Positions 45,676-57,452 of a stretch of DNA of 64,000 bases are shown piece by piece; position 1 is the first letter of the stretch, and every line of letters starts with the position of its first letter. Origin of the DNA: Hyposmocoma kahamanoa. Lineage: Eukaryota; Arthropoda; Insecta; Lepidoptera; Cosmopterigidae. The notes below the pieces were generated by a model, which saw only the letters and a program-made list of their open reading frames with translations, was not told where the DNA came from and searched no databases. The DNA is taken from positions 3,829,145 to 3,893,144 of the forward strand of contig NW_020653718.1 in assembly GCF_003589595.1 (NCBI RefSeq). The letters run 5' to 3'. Made by a program: the position numbers and the translations under genes.

Positions 45676-46184
45676 AATAACGATAACAAACTAGTGGAGC
45701 AATTTCAAAATTTCAATGAACTTAAAAATTGTTTTCAAGTTATACTGAAAGTATATAATAGACGCGTAAACCACAAAAGAAGCAATTAACAAAAACAATA
45801 TTGTCGCAATTTCCTGCGCGGAAGGCCGTAGCTGGCCGCACTTGGCCTTGCGGATTCATCTAAACCACGCAGTCCATACCGGTCCGCATACGGCTTCATA
45901 CTCGCACGAGAAGCAGGTTTTCTACGTTTATTTACGTTTGCATGCCTTACGAAATTGTTTTAACGACTTGCAGGCTTTCAAGAACGACTCGTATACATAA
46001 CCTCCTTATCTTTGAGAGATAAGTTTAAAGTGATTAACATTCTTACACCAGTAGCGTCACAGTACATTTATGAAAATGTAATTTATGTTAGGAATAGTAT
46101 TTTTTTATGAAATATAGTGACTGACATAACATTAATACGAGGAATCAAAATAAACTAGCTGTTCTTGATAGTCGTCTTCACAAA

Positions 46185-46400
46185 GTTCCATATTCATTTA
46201 GGGGCAATACATAAGTTTCTATAATAAGATTCCGGTTGATATTCAAAATTTGGCATTCACGAGGTTTAAAACTATAGTGAAACTATACAAAGGTTATACA
46301 GTTTCTGGGTACTTTGGATGACAAAAATCCGTGGCAGTGATTTGTTTAATTATTGCAGGTAGTCTCGGTCTATGATGTTTGTAATAAATGTTGTAAATGT
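46185..46400 (+). mobile_element. Non-LTR element C-terminal remnant
   Basis: Plus frames give RFYNKIPVDIQNLAFTRFKT-like sequence with IVKLYKGYTVSGYFG following, then a stop and an AT-rich tail. This FYNKIP-FKT pattern closes many lepidopteran LINE proteins. Frame-broken. Confidence 0.5.
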
Positions 46401-46573
46401 ATATTTTACAAATAATAATAATTATAATACTCTATTTAAGAAAAAGTTTCCATAATTTGTTAGCAAGACTTAGCAAGTATGTTAGTAGGTACTTATTTAA
46501 ATTACATTTGAATTACATCACATAATATGCAATTACGTAACATAAATTACACCTATGACTCTTCGTATTAAAT

Positions 46574-47265
46574 CTATGGCGTCAAGGGACTATCGAACCG
46601 GTTCATGAGTGTTAACAGTATGCTGTTCCAGCTAGCACACACACGGTGAAGAAAAGAAGCAGCCTTCTTTCGCATTATAGCGGGAAAGCCATCAGAGCGC
46701 GCCTCCACAAACACTCCTGACGGGCTACAGTGGCGTGGTAGCCGCAACAGCATCCTGAACGCATTGTTATACTGTATAAGCAGGGCGTTGTAAGCTCGTT
46801 TGGTGTACTGACACCACAGACTAAATATTGTTATTTTTACACTTTCTGTGCATCGAGCAAATCTGCGAGTCAGCATATTGAACCTCACTGCTGACGTCTT
46901 GCGCTCTCTTTCCACATCCAGATCATCCTTTGGATCATCTGTGATCATGTGATCAAGGTATCTACGCCTGTCAACTACTCGCAACGCAATACCACCCAAC
47001 ACAACCGGAGGCACATTTATCACAGGTTACATTTTTTCGACTCACTCTTTTTAGCGTCGTACTTTAGGCCGTGCGCTGCTGCAAACCTTTTACGTGTCCA
47101 CCAACTTTACAATAGGGCCAAAAAGAAAGACCCAGCAGCACCATGTCATCAGCATAGCTTATGTTGTTATCGCAGGTTCCGTCAATATGGCATTCGACAT
47201 GCATGCCACTAAGTTCCTCAATCAGTCGATTAATATACAGGTTAAAAAGTCCAACCCCTAGAATT
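46574..47265 (-). mobile_element. LINE reverse transcriptase fragment with YADD box
   Basis: On the minus strand, 47265-47030 reads LGVGLFNLYINRLIEELSGM, then NISYADDMVLLG, the RT catalytic motif. After a frameshift, 47023-46574 reads YLDHMITDDPKDDLDVERER, FNMLTRRFARCTESVKITIF and NNAFRMLLRLPRHCSPSGVF. Stops and frameshifts show that it is dead. Confidence 0.82.
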
Positions 47266-48072
47266 TCTTGTTCATTCTTCTCAGGGGAATCTGCCTTACG
47301 AATGAGGGGTAGAGTTTAATCAATATGACGATTTAAAGTGTAATTTGTTTATCTGCGAAATACAGATGATTTTAATTTGAGTTGGGAATATTTAGTAGCA
47401 ACACCTCTAGTTAACGGTGAGGAAAATGGTAGATGAAAGAAAAACAGTTGAAATATAAAATGTCAGTTTTTTTTTTATAACAACAAAAAATTTTTCAGAT
47501 GCGTTCTGAATTTGCACTTCATCAATTTTTATTCTTGCTTGTACTTATAATTTTGTGTGATTAAGTGATTATTGAAATTATTTTAGTTCTTCGACGAATC
47601 GAAATAATTTTATTGACACAATTAGTTATCATTGTCAATTTAATGTCAACCATAATAAGAATGAAATTATATACCAGCGGATTTATCTACTCATCCGTAG
47701 AAGAAAGACCTATGTGCAAGACTGCTTAATCTCAGAACACTGCAAATTTCTATCGCTGTTCTTCGCTGTGCGTATCAGATCGACCTTTGTTAAATTTTAT
47801 ATTTTCGAAATAACATATAAAAATTCTAAAAACACCTATAGATTGGCCTTAGTTTCAATATCGAAATTATGTATTTATCCTCGTTTAGCTGTATAATCAC
47901 ATCAGACTCTGTTCTTCGGAAGAGTCGTTATGTTACACAAATAAGTAACGTACGACCGACAAATCGCGTAGTTGAACGTGTCATTATCTTTTTTTTTATC
48001 GACAGAAAAAGTTAGGTGCACCACAGTCCGTCGTCAAATTCGAATTTTTCCAACCAAACAAAAAACGTGAGA
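47266..48072. other. No recognised content
   Basis: AT-rich; small ORFs without recognisable content. Confidence 0.4.
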
Positions 48073-48255
48073 TGAAAACGTCATTTTTTAAGCTGTGCTC
48101 GTTCACTTTGCTGACTTCCCTGAAAAGAACGAGCAAGAAACTCTAGGGGTTGCTCTTTTCAAATAAACTTAAAAGCTATGGAATACATTTTGAATCATAA
48201 TTTTATTGTGTGGATCCAATGTTGTCTTTCCATACATATTCATCTAACAATATGA
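48073..48255 (-). repeat. Family F repeat
   Basis: GAAAACGTCATTTTTTAAGC, GCTCGTTCACTTTGCTGACT, AAACTCTAGGGGTTGCTCTT and TTGTCTTTCCATACATATTC. The same blocks inverted are at about 53925-54050 and 56715-56905. Non-coding; class unknown. Confidence 0.7.
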
Positions 48256-49647
48256 TAATGGCCTTGATAAAATCATTTGAATTTTTTATGTTAGTTACGA
48301 CTAACATGTGCTTTGAAAAATAGATGGACAAAATAGATTAGAAAATTACATTTTTGGTCTTTCATCTTTTGAACTTGTGCTGCCCTCATGTAATGGATTC
48401 GTGGTACTAAGTAAGATAAAATTCTATTTGAAATGAACAACGATAATGTTAGTTTTATTTCGCATTGTTACTTTAAAAAAATACTTTTCGCATTAGGTCA
48501 TTTTAATAATTGAGTGTGCGATATGTAGTTAGAAACACCAAAATGCACACACAGTATTATCAAGATAGTTATGTAAACGTTATTTACACAATACACCATT
48601 GAATGTTGTTTGACAATAGCTAAGCTTGTGATAATTAGCCTTTACAATTGTTTATGGCTTGCGAACGCTAAAATTAATTATTTTATTGTACTAAAACGAA
48701 TTCGACAGTTTTATTTTTATTGCAAGATTTTTGTGAAATTAAACTAGGCTACTGATTCTTTTGCATTTATTCTTATTAATACATTGTGTATTATGGACGG
48801 TGAATAAGAAATTACTAACGAGGGTCTATTATCTTTAATAATAAGTTTTGTATTTTTTACCGACCGTGATACATACAATGTTTTTCATCATATTTGCGAG
48901 AAAATAAACACAATATAAATATGGTTCACAACATAACAAATAAGGATTTGCCATATGGCGAGTTATTTGTTTTTTTTTTAATTCTTCCATAGATAATACA
49001 ACACGAACTAAATGTTGTAAAAAGCAGATAAGCATACTGCCATGGTGAAATATAAAAAAAGTATTAGCTAAATATTAGATAAACAGTTATAAGACATTCT
49101 TAATAATAAGTTTCTAAATTTCTATTTACTTGAACTTGAACCTGACCTATGTAAGGAAGTATATGTCGTGCTACAAATTAAAAAAAAACTCCATACCGAA
49201 CAGGGCTTAATGAAAAGAAAAGAGGCCCGTGGGTTTTATTTGGGGCATTATAGTCAAGTCAGCCACCTAGCAATCATACTACATATTTACGAGCAAGTGT
49301 GATGAAAATATAATTATGTACCTTTAGTCCAATAAAGCTCTCTATTTTATGGTCATACGTCAAAAGTGCTTGTATTACATGAAACTCATAAAATGATACG
49401 AACTACATGAAACAAATTATGTATATGTGAAATATTGTAACTTTCCTGTTTAAGCTTAAAACAGTTATCAACGAATTTTGTTCATAGACCTTTCTCTATA
49501 CCTCTTTCCTGAAAAGTTGTTACACCAAAGGTGCAATTTGATAGTGATATTGGTAAATAATTATTAGTAATTATAATTGTTGTTTACGTGGCGTACATAT
49601 TTGATTTACACAGTCCCGAAAGACATAAGAAACTTGGTGCATATGTA
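48256..49647. other. No recognised content
   Basis: AT-rich; no ORF with recognisable content. Confidence 0.4.
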
Positions 49648-49866
49648 CGTCCCACTGCAGGGCACGGGTCTCCTCTTAGTGCGAGGGTTTAGGGCATAGT
49701 CAGCCACGCTGGCTCAGTGCGAGTTTGTGAACCTTCTTCGACGTGCAGGTTTTGTCGCGATGTTACCCTTTACGGAAAAGCTCATGGTAAATTTCAAATT
49801 AAATTCAAACCCACGACCGTCTTGCTTGAGAGGCGGTAGGTTAAATCGTTAGGCTATCACGGCTTT
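49648..49866 (+). repeat. Family D SINE-like repeat
   Basis: GTCCCACTGCAGGGCACGGG, TCTCCTCTTAGTGCGAGGGT, ACGTGCAGGTTTTGTCGCGA and at the right a tRNA-like GAGGCGGTAGGTTAAATCGT. Related copies are at 62412-62625 (same orientation) and 61722-61895 (inverted). Confidence 0.65.
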
Positions 49867-51899
49867 ATATAATTTAAAATATTTCGCACCACTCTACTAT
49901 AAAACTTAAACAATAAATCGTTAGAACAAGCAGGCCCGACTTGAATTAATATCACATCAATAATAATAAAACGGCGTAATTCGTGTTAAAAATTAATGTA
50001 AAAAATAATGTGAACTAAAAAAAAAAACTAGGAAATGAAACTACTGTTTTGGATTTAAATCTCGTATATTTGTTCTTTCAAACAAAACAACGTTTCGTGC
50101 CATTACAGGCCCCGTGATCCGTACCACCAGTTTGAGGTCCAGTATTTCCTGTGATGAAAAATCCCAAGCAAATTGTGTCTATAAGTCTGCAGTACTAATT
50201 AACATGTTTTAATTTATTCTAATTACCTTCATTAATTAACAATAAAATTTAATGTAGTAAAAATTTGCAATTAAAACAAAATAATTTCTAAAACTTATGT
50301 TGCGTAAATTGGAATGTTTCTTTGGAAAATTTAAAACTGATATGATATTTAATTAATAACTTTTGTAACTATTAGACATAACTGGTTGATGATTTTACCA
50401 TCTTAGTCAGCCGTGGCCATGGGATCTGTAAGCAATAATAATAATCATAATAATGATTCATTTAATTCAAGTCACTTGGACCCATAGTGTTAGTTAGTAG
50501 CAAAGGGCCCGGAACGTTGGTTAGTTTGCAAAAATAAATATATACGAATGAGATTATGTGATATGAAAAACTACATAATTTTTACTACGTATATTATTTT
50601 TTATCTATTTATTTTGTGAGCTTTCAAAAAATATTACTAACCGAACTTTGTCGCTTTATTATTGAAGGTGAAATATGACCAACTCCCTAATTACTTAACG
50701 AACACGTTACACGGATGTAGTTCATAGGGATCTCATTACAAAACCTAAGGCTAGGGCTCGCGGCGCATACAATATTGGATTATTTAAGTGTCGAACTACG
50801 AAATGGCGACTTTATAAATACAGGTGGTTGCGCCGCACCGCGCAGACGTGTGCCCGCCATTGCTGTGTGAAAACGCGGGAAAGTTTGACAGTGACGTTGC
50901 AGTTTCAAATCGACGCCATGTTTATTTTGAAGGTCAGTTTTATAAAAATGAATTAATATTAATATGTCTAGCTTTTAACGGTGTAATAAAATTTGAAATC
51001 GTTGTGTAAATACATTTTACGACTTGTGGAGTTAGAATTCATATAATACATATAAAAAACAGTAGTTATTGTTGTAATATTAATACGATGCTGGAGACAC
51101 TTAGGATTCTGTACTGATAACCACAACACAGGCGTACTTTGGTGTGGCTATCTAAGTATCACAATGTTTTTGTTTTGGACAGTCAAATGAATGTTTTTGT
51201 ACTTGTGTTTGTTTTATACTTGCATTTACAACATTGACGATTTATATATACAGCTATATATTATATTTTTTCTAAAGTGTATTAAACATTGCTCCTTATT
51301 CTTACTTAATAACAGTTAAGTCCTAGGCTAGAACACTTAATTATTACAAATTGAGTAATTTTTTTGTATTAAGTCGCGACTGTCTATTTTTTCAAACAAA
51401 CTAACGTTTACTGGTACCGTAGTCATGACTAATTGACCATCTATCATGTATTTTTATAAATATATACATTTATATACATATATACATTTTTTGTGTATCC
51501 TAACGCATAAAACTTCACACAACATTCATTTCGTATCTATACACCCGCGGATAGTGCTTTCTTGGGGATGACCCGTACTTGGCATATGTAGTGATACAAA
51601 TGGAAATTAATACGACACTACGGCATAGTTTTATCGAGGCAATCTATCAAGAAACCATTTCTTGCTTCTCAAAGTTCGTTTCGCAAGCTCATTTCACACG
51701 ACTATATCATATTTCTCACACTTTACTGTGAGTAGTTATTACATGCAATATTCCTATAATAAGTTATACAACGTAGATGAATTATGATAAAAAAATTACC
51801 TCAAAAATTTGAGTAATTAATTCTTTTTGCCAACTTTTGTTGAAAATTGAATAAGGAAAGGGGGTAAAACCCAATCCCCCCCCCCCCCCCTTTTTAACC
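49867..51899. other. Mostly unrecognised, with family G copies
   Basis: Family G repeats at about 50055-50115, 50490-50545 (inverted) and 51380-51440. A poly-C run of about 15 lies at 51876-51890. No gene seen. Confidence 0.45.
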
Positions 51900-52860
51900 C
51901 CTTAATTTGCCACCCACAGAGGTGTAATAAAAAAACACAGTCGAATTGAAAACCTCCTCCTCTGTTTTTAACCGACTTCAGCCGTTAAAAATATTGTTAT
52001 TCAAACTGTAAAGTAAATAATTGCTAATTACTTCCTTATACCTTAGATCGTAGCCAGTCTTTCATTAAAAAAAAGATTGTACATCTATAAGTGATTTCAA
52101 CATATAACCACATCGATTTTCAGTGGCATAAACATACTCGTTCGTTCGTACACCGCAAAGTGCTAGACACAATAAAGAAAATGACTTATATCCGGCCAAC
52201 AGACTATATTTATGAACTTTAGAAAGAATTGTTTTTCGTCATGTCTATATTATGTCTCAATTGGGTAAATCATCTGACGCAATGATGTTTAGTCGACATT
52301 AACTAACTGACTGTTTGATTTCGTTACCCATTAAATTGATTTCATATATCTACTGAGGACGTGGCTCTATGGTTTTTGCACTAGCCATTTTTGGACGATA
52401 ACAACGAAAAAGATATTCATTTAAAACACATATATATAGTGTTTATGAATTTTATAATTTAAATTTGAAAATGCAATCAGCCACAAAAAAATTTGATTTT
52501 CAGTAATAACTATAACAAATATAGTTTAGTGTAAAATGAAAATTAAACCATGACTCAACCACAAAAATGTTATATTCGTTACCAATATCACGTTATTACC
52601 GCGAGCTTAGGTGTAACCAGTAATTTTCTTCCTGCTGATCTAGTTATACATAAACCAAGCTAGGTTACCTGTAGGCTACCTAGACTACCTAACTAAAGTC
52701 TTGCACAATGTGCCACGCCCACGCTACCTGCCCGTGATTTGCATTCCTGTGCAACGTGTTGCGTGAGTCCCGATTAATAAATGAAGTAATATCGGTGACA
52801 TTAAATTACTACATAAATTATCATCTGGTTGTGATGAAGTAGACTAGGGTTCCACCCCTA
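51900..52860. other. Family B end, then unrecognised
   Basis: 51900-51985 carries CACAGTCGAATTGAAAACCT, CCTCC and AACCGACTTCAG, the end of family B. From there to 52860 nothing is recognised. Confidence 0.45.
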
Positions 52861-53138
52861 TGTTGTGACGGGACGAACAAGTCGTGCGCCTGGTGGTAAG
52901 CTGTCCATGACAGTTGCAGTGCCACTCAGAGCTTTAAATCGCAAAGATCTGAGGGGCACTGCCACTGCGCCCGATACCCTGAGACATAAGTTGACAAGTG
53001 TCATGTGTCTGTAATTTCACCAACACCTTTTACCCTTCAAAACCGGAACACAGTAATGCTTACATTACTGCTTGGCGGCAGAAATAGATAAGGTTATTTC
53101 CCTGGCCCAACTCTTTCACAAGCAGCTCTACTGCTACT
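52861..53138 (-). repeat. Family A repeat, inverted, near full length
   Basis: GTTGTGACGGGACGAACAAG, AGTCGTGCGCCTGGTGGTAA, CAGAGCTTTAAATCGCAAAG, TGCTTGGCGGCAGAAATAGA and AAGCAGCTCTACTGCTAC. This is the best inverted copy for defining the element's ends. Confidence 0.8.
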
Positions 53139-53260
53139 TGGGGTTTTTCAAGGCGAGAGTGAATAGGCATTATTATTAAGGTATGCGTGTTCCATTGTTG
53201 ACCTCATCGTCACTTTCCATCAGGTGAGATGGAGGTTAAATGGGCTCTTATTTTTTAACT
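53139..53260 (+). mobile_element. Small LINE C-terminal remnant
   Basis: Plus frame FKARVNRH followed by GTGTTCCATTGTTGACCTCA and CGTCACTTTCCATCAGGTGA, which matches (inverted) the region at 43139-43160 of the LINE at 43120. Only about 120 bp remain. Confidence 0.5.
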
Positions 53261-53767
53261 TTGACCCTTGGAGATGCAATCATCTCTACCAATACCAATG
53301 TGGTCATCGCGGAAGATTTAGGCCCACGAGAAGGTTTTGATCACAGTGGGCGGTTGGAATATCGCACACTTTTCTAGTATCTTTGACGTACAGGTTCCAT
53401 AATTATTATTTTATTCACCATTAGCGAAAGGTATTCTGTCCTCCACTTATTAAAACGCGATTAAGTGACAAGTGTCAAATATCCGTTTTTATTTGCATAA
53501 GATAGGGCTCAAAATTCTCTATTTAACAACACTTACGGTTAGTTTACGTGTTCGATGTTTCGGAACTTATCCTAATGGTGCATAGGTAAAATATCATTAA
53601 ATATTCTAAAAAAACCATACCATATAACCAAATAAAATACCATGGTTCCTAAAAAGTAATTTTCTCACATAGCCACGTTTTAGTTAACGAACGACAGTAT
53701 TGCAACAAAATATTTACAAACGTGCAAGTAACCTGTAATATTTACTAATGTTAACTTAGAAATTAAA
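53261..53767. other. No recognised content
   Basis: AT-rich; nothing identified. Confidence 0.4.
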
Positions 53768-53855
53768 GCAAGGTACATGCCGACACAAGGATTCGAACCA
53801 TCGGCCTCTCAAACGTGAAGTAACCGTTCTCCCGCTGGGCTACCATCGCTCTATG
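53768..53855 (-). repeat. tRNA-like sequence (SINE head)
   Basis: The minus strand reads GCGATGGTAGCCCAGCGGGA, then GAGAGGCCGATGGTTCGAATCC with its strings interrupted by variable bases, giving A- and B-box-like motifs at tRNA spacing. The acceptor stem does not pair properly, so a functional tRNA is unlikely. Confidence 0.5.
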
Positions 53856-53924
53856 TATATGTCAGATTCGTCATGACTAGGCCATTGTTTACAAATGTTA
53901 TTTATTTAGCTACTAAAAAGACGA

Positions 53925-54050
53925 CATGGCTCTAGATTCCACACAAATTTGATTGTGTATTCCACGGCATTTTGGTTTATTTGAAAAGAGCATTCCCTAG
54001 AGTTTATTGCTCGTTTTTTTAAATGTTTTCAAGTGTAAATTAGTTTTACC
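53925..54050 (+). repeat. Family F repeat
   Basis: TTTATTTGAAAAGAGCATTC, CCTAGAGTTTATTGCTCG and TGTTTTCAAGTGTAAATTAG. It is inverted relative to 48073. Confidence 0.6.
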
Positions 54051-54592
54051 TATGTACAAAAAACAAAAAACAGTCGGAGGTGGCTATGCTCCTTACATAC
54101 TGAAAATAACGTGCCTTCATTCTTAAAAGCATAACAATGCAAACTATTTAAAATAAATGCCTAAAATATTTTCAAGAGCGTTACGCAATGCAAGTTTCGA
54201 GTTAAGCAACTAACGTTACCCTACGTGTCGATGCTAATACGTGAATAACAATTGACTGGCGCGTTCTTTCCAGACCACGGAAAAAATGTTTCTGCATCTA
54301 TCACAAGTGTAATAGCTTCAAGTTGTACATATTGAATATAATTTAGGTTGATATTACCATCTCAACAATGATCGATGAACGTGTATAAATATACAGAAAC
54401 TTGGACAAGCTCACGTAGCACGCCTGTAAGGTGATAAGCAAAATGATAACATTTCAGATTTAAGATTCTACAAATGAAATTAATCGTTAAATAGGAGAGT
54501 TAATAAAATTTCACAAACACATAATTTGTTTCATGTAATATTAAGATTATTGAACATCACGATGTACTATTATGATAATAATTATTAGTACA
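54051..54592. other. No recognised content
   Basis: AT-rich; nothing identified. Confidence 0.4.
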
Positions 54593-54800
54593 AAGATCGA
54601 TCACTTAGAAAAAACCCTTGGATCCTGTTGGATTCGAACCGACGTCTCCTAGTAAACCGTGCCAGACGCTATGTCAACTAAGCCACGGAATGAACCAGCG
54701 GACCTCGCGAATTTTTTCATGTACTTATTGTCGGATCTTTGTATTTGGTTTTCAACGACGTTTTAGCTGTAGAGCCATCTATGAGAAATCTATGAAAGTA
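54593..54800 (-). repeat. tRNA-like SINE (family C)
   Basis: The minus strand carries GTGGCTTAGTTGACATAGCG (A-box-like) and GGTTCGAATCCAACAGG (B-box-like) at tRNA spacing. In plus orientation ACAAAGATCGATCACTTAGA lies on one side and GTAGAGCCATCTATGAGAAA on the other. A short plus ORF here is not a gene. Confidence 0.65.
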
Positions 54801-54867
54801 TTTCGTCATCCAGTTAGGTACCTTTACAGCTACCATCCCTTAAACCTGGAGTAATTTCTCAAAAAAT

Positions 54868-55035
54868 CGAACACTAAGAAAAATTCTATCCATCCGGCTG
54901 GATTCGAGCCAGCGCCTTCAGCATACTGTGTCTTATGCTCTCTTAACTGAGCCCCGAACCAACAGATCTTACAATTATTTTAAAGTTTTTAACGACTTTT
55001 GGCCGTAGCGCCATCTGTGAGAAATCTATAGTAAA
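54868..55035 (-). repeat. tRNA-like SINE (family C), second copy
   Basis: TCGAACACTAAGAAAAATTC, GGCTGGATTCGAGCCAGCGC, CTTAACTGAGCCCCGAACC and GTAGCGCCATCTGTGAGAAA in the same order as 54593. It is about 70 bp from the first copy, in the same orientation. Confidence 0.65.
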
Positions 55036-56714
55036 TTGTTAATGTAGATGGAATTATTTTTATGGCTTTCACATGCTAAAACTTGTGACGTATTACGATG
55101 CAAAATCGATAAATCAAGATTAATGTGCAATAAATTGATATTAATTAATAGAGACTTAAGCAACATCTTAATATCGATACTGAACTTGAGACGTATTTGT
55201 TAATACGGGTCTAAGTAATGTCATTATGTAATCTCTATTAAGCTCCAAGGAATTAGTGTTTACAAAGACCTGAATTGGTAATGCTCGATTTGTTTTGCAT
55301 TAGAATGCAGTGGGCGGTGAGGTTGGATTCGGTTATGTAATATTGTGCGTGAAATTGTTTGGATCTATTGGTATGAAAACCGTGAACTAAAATGGTGTGA
55401 ACGACTTGTACTTCTTTTAAAGTCTAAATATTGAAGAAATAATTCGTTCTTCGTGGAGAGGTGAAATAGGTCTCGGGTATAATTTTTGTGGTGGTGTTTG
55501 TGACTGTAATTGCGCATGTGTTATTTATTTTTTCTTCTCCTTTAGTAAATCTGTCATTTATAATTTCATAAACCATATCACAAAGATGCTCTTTTTAGTT
55601 TTTAATCAAAATTCTATTGTCTATGGCACTCCCTACTGGAATGAAATAGCATCTACATTGTGTATTAAGGGCTCTATTAGAAACCCGAACTCGAAGACTG
55701 AGGGTTTTCGGAATCGAGGTTCCAAATCTTGCACCGCCTGTGAAACATACAATAATTTCCATCGCACGTAAATAGCATGCAGGGAAACTTAACTATAATG
55801 CCCTAAATAAAACTATCAGGCCTTTTTTCTTCTCATTACAGCCACGATCGTGTAAAAAGGAACGTCGTATTTTTGCTAATTGAAATATCAAATATGACGT
55901 TACGTAAATGCTCTACTGCCTCCGAAATGGTTAAATTGGCCTAAATAAAAAATAGGCGGGCTTAAAAGCAACGAAGGCCTAAAAAAACAATTATAATTTT
56001 GAAAACCGTTATTCTATATTATTTAATATTTCAATATTATTATACATATAACAGGTGACGATAAACTAATTATAACGTGTTATTAATTTAGTGATTAATT
56101 ATTTTCTTTACTCGTAGAAAAAATATTGTATGCAATCACTACATAATTAGGTCTTCAAATCTCATACCCGTTACTTAAGCCATTCGGCAAAGTCTCGTGG
56201 CTTAAAGTACTCGACAAATAAATAAGGACATCTTTTTTGCACGACTTAACCTTTACTGAGTTTAATTTTTTTTCAAAGAAACTAATGTTTATGGCTTTTT
56301 ACATATTCCAAACTACGCCCGAAATATTGGTTGTTTGAAAAAAAACTAACGTATACGAGTTAGATCTAAAAAAATATTTAATTTCCATTATAAATGGTAA
56401 CGATTAAACAAATTCATACAAAGCCTTTAGTAGGAAAACAAGACTGCGTTATATTTTAATGAATTCCATGCTAGTTTCCTTTAAAAATTAACGTCCGATT
56501 GCACTAGATGCAAACGCCATGTAGATATATCGATTACTAGAGCTTAATGTGTACTGAGTAGGTCTTTTTTTACAATCTGCATTCAATATTTGGACATAAA
56601 ATCCTACCATGCATTTCAAGTTTCTAGCACCAATTTCCTAAATTTAATACTTATATTAAAAGTATTTTAATTGAAAAGTCATATTACAAAATTGAAGAGT
56701 ATGTGTTAGATAAA
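55036..56714. other. No recognised gene; one inverted family G copy
   Basis: Family G inverted at about 56330-56385. ORFs are short and unrecognisable. Confidence 0.4.
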
Positions 56715-56905
56715 GATGTATGGAAAGACAACATGAGTCTAGATTTCATTATGATTCAAAGTGCATTCATAGCATAGCATTTAAGTTTATTTGAAAAGAG
56801 CAATCCCTAGAGTTTCTAGAGCGTAGTGTCGTAGAGCGGTCAGCGTAGTGAACGAGCAGTAGCTTAAAAATTGACGTTTTCAAGTGTAAAAATTTTACCT
56901 AAGGA
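56715..56905 (+). repeat. Family F repeat
   Basis: AAGATGTATGGAAAGACAAC, TTTGAAAAGAGCAATCCCTA, GTGAACGAGCAGTAGCTTAA and TTGACGTTTTCAAGTGT; the inverted counterpart of 48073-48255. Confidence 0.7.
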
Positions 56906-57229
56906 ATAAATGATTATTTGATTTTGAGTTTGACCAATTTTATTTAGAATAATAAAGATAATTTATGATAAACACTATTCCGTGAAACCACTGAAATGTA
57001 AGGTATCCGTGCACAACAGTGGCACGTATAAGAGTTGGTTCCTAACAAAGTTGAAAATAAAAAAACCTTAAAGATGGCAACATGAAAACCTGTGTACAAG
57101 GCGACCACGGATATCATCAAATAAAAATACTTCTAATTAAAAAAAAAACAAGCAGTTAATTCTTCCGCATTCAATTTGTCAACAGGGTAGTGGAAAGTGG
57201 ATTAATTGAACCTTTTCTAGTAGAACATT

Positions 57230-57452
57230 CATGTCCAGCAGTGGGACGCATGTCGGATTGCTGCAAGCTGGTGAAATTACAGGCACCTGAGACTTGTCAG
57301 CTTGTTATGTCTCTGACGGGCGCAGTCACTGCCACTGCTCCGATCTTTGCGATTTAAAGCCCTGAGTGGCATTGTAACTGTTATGGACAGGCGTGTAACT
57401 TACCACCAGGTGCACGACTTGTTCGTCCCGTCCTTTGACGTTATATTAAAAA
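57230..57452 (+). repeat. Family A right part preceded by a GTCCAGCAGTGGGACG repeat fragment
   Basis: ATGTCCAGCAGTGGGACGC at 57231 is a short piece of another dispersed repeat. From 57262 family A follows: CTGGTGAAATTACAGGCACC, GATCTTTGCGATTTAAAGCC and GTGCACGACTTGTTCGTCCC. Confidence 0.65.

Noticed and set aside
45607..45789. 60-residue plus ORF
   Set aside because: It starts inside the family C foldback arm and runs into AT-rich DNA; no protein similarity recognised.
53768..53855. Possible tRNA gene on the minus strand
   Set aside because: The acceptor stem does not pair; best read as a tRNA-derived SINE fragment.
54593..55035. Two possible tRNA genes
   Set aside because: A and B boxes are present but the acceptor and anticodon stems are poor, and conserved SINE-type tails follow. 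They are SINE heads, not functional tRNAs.
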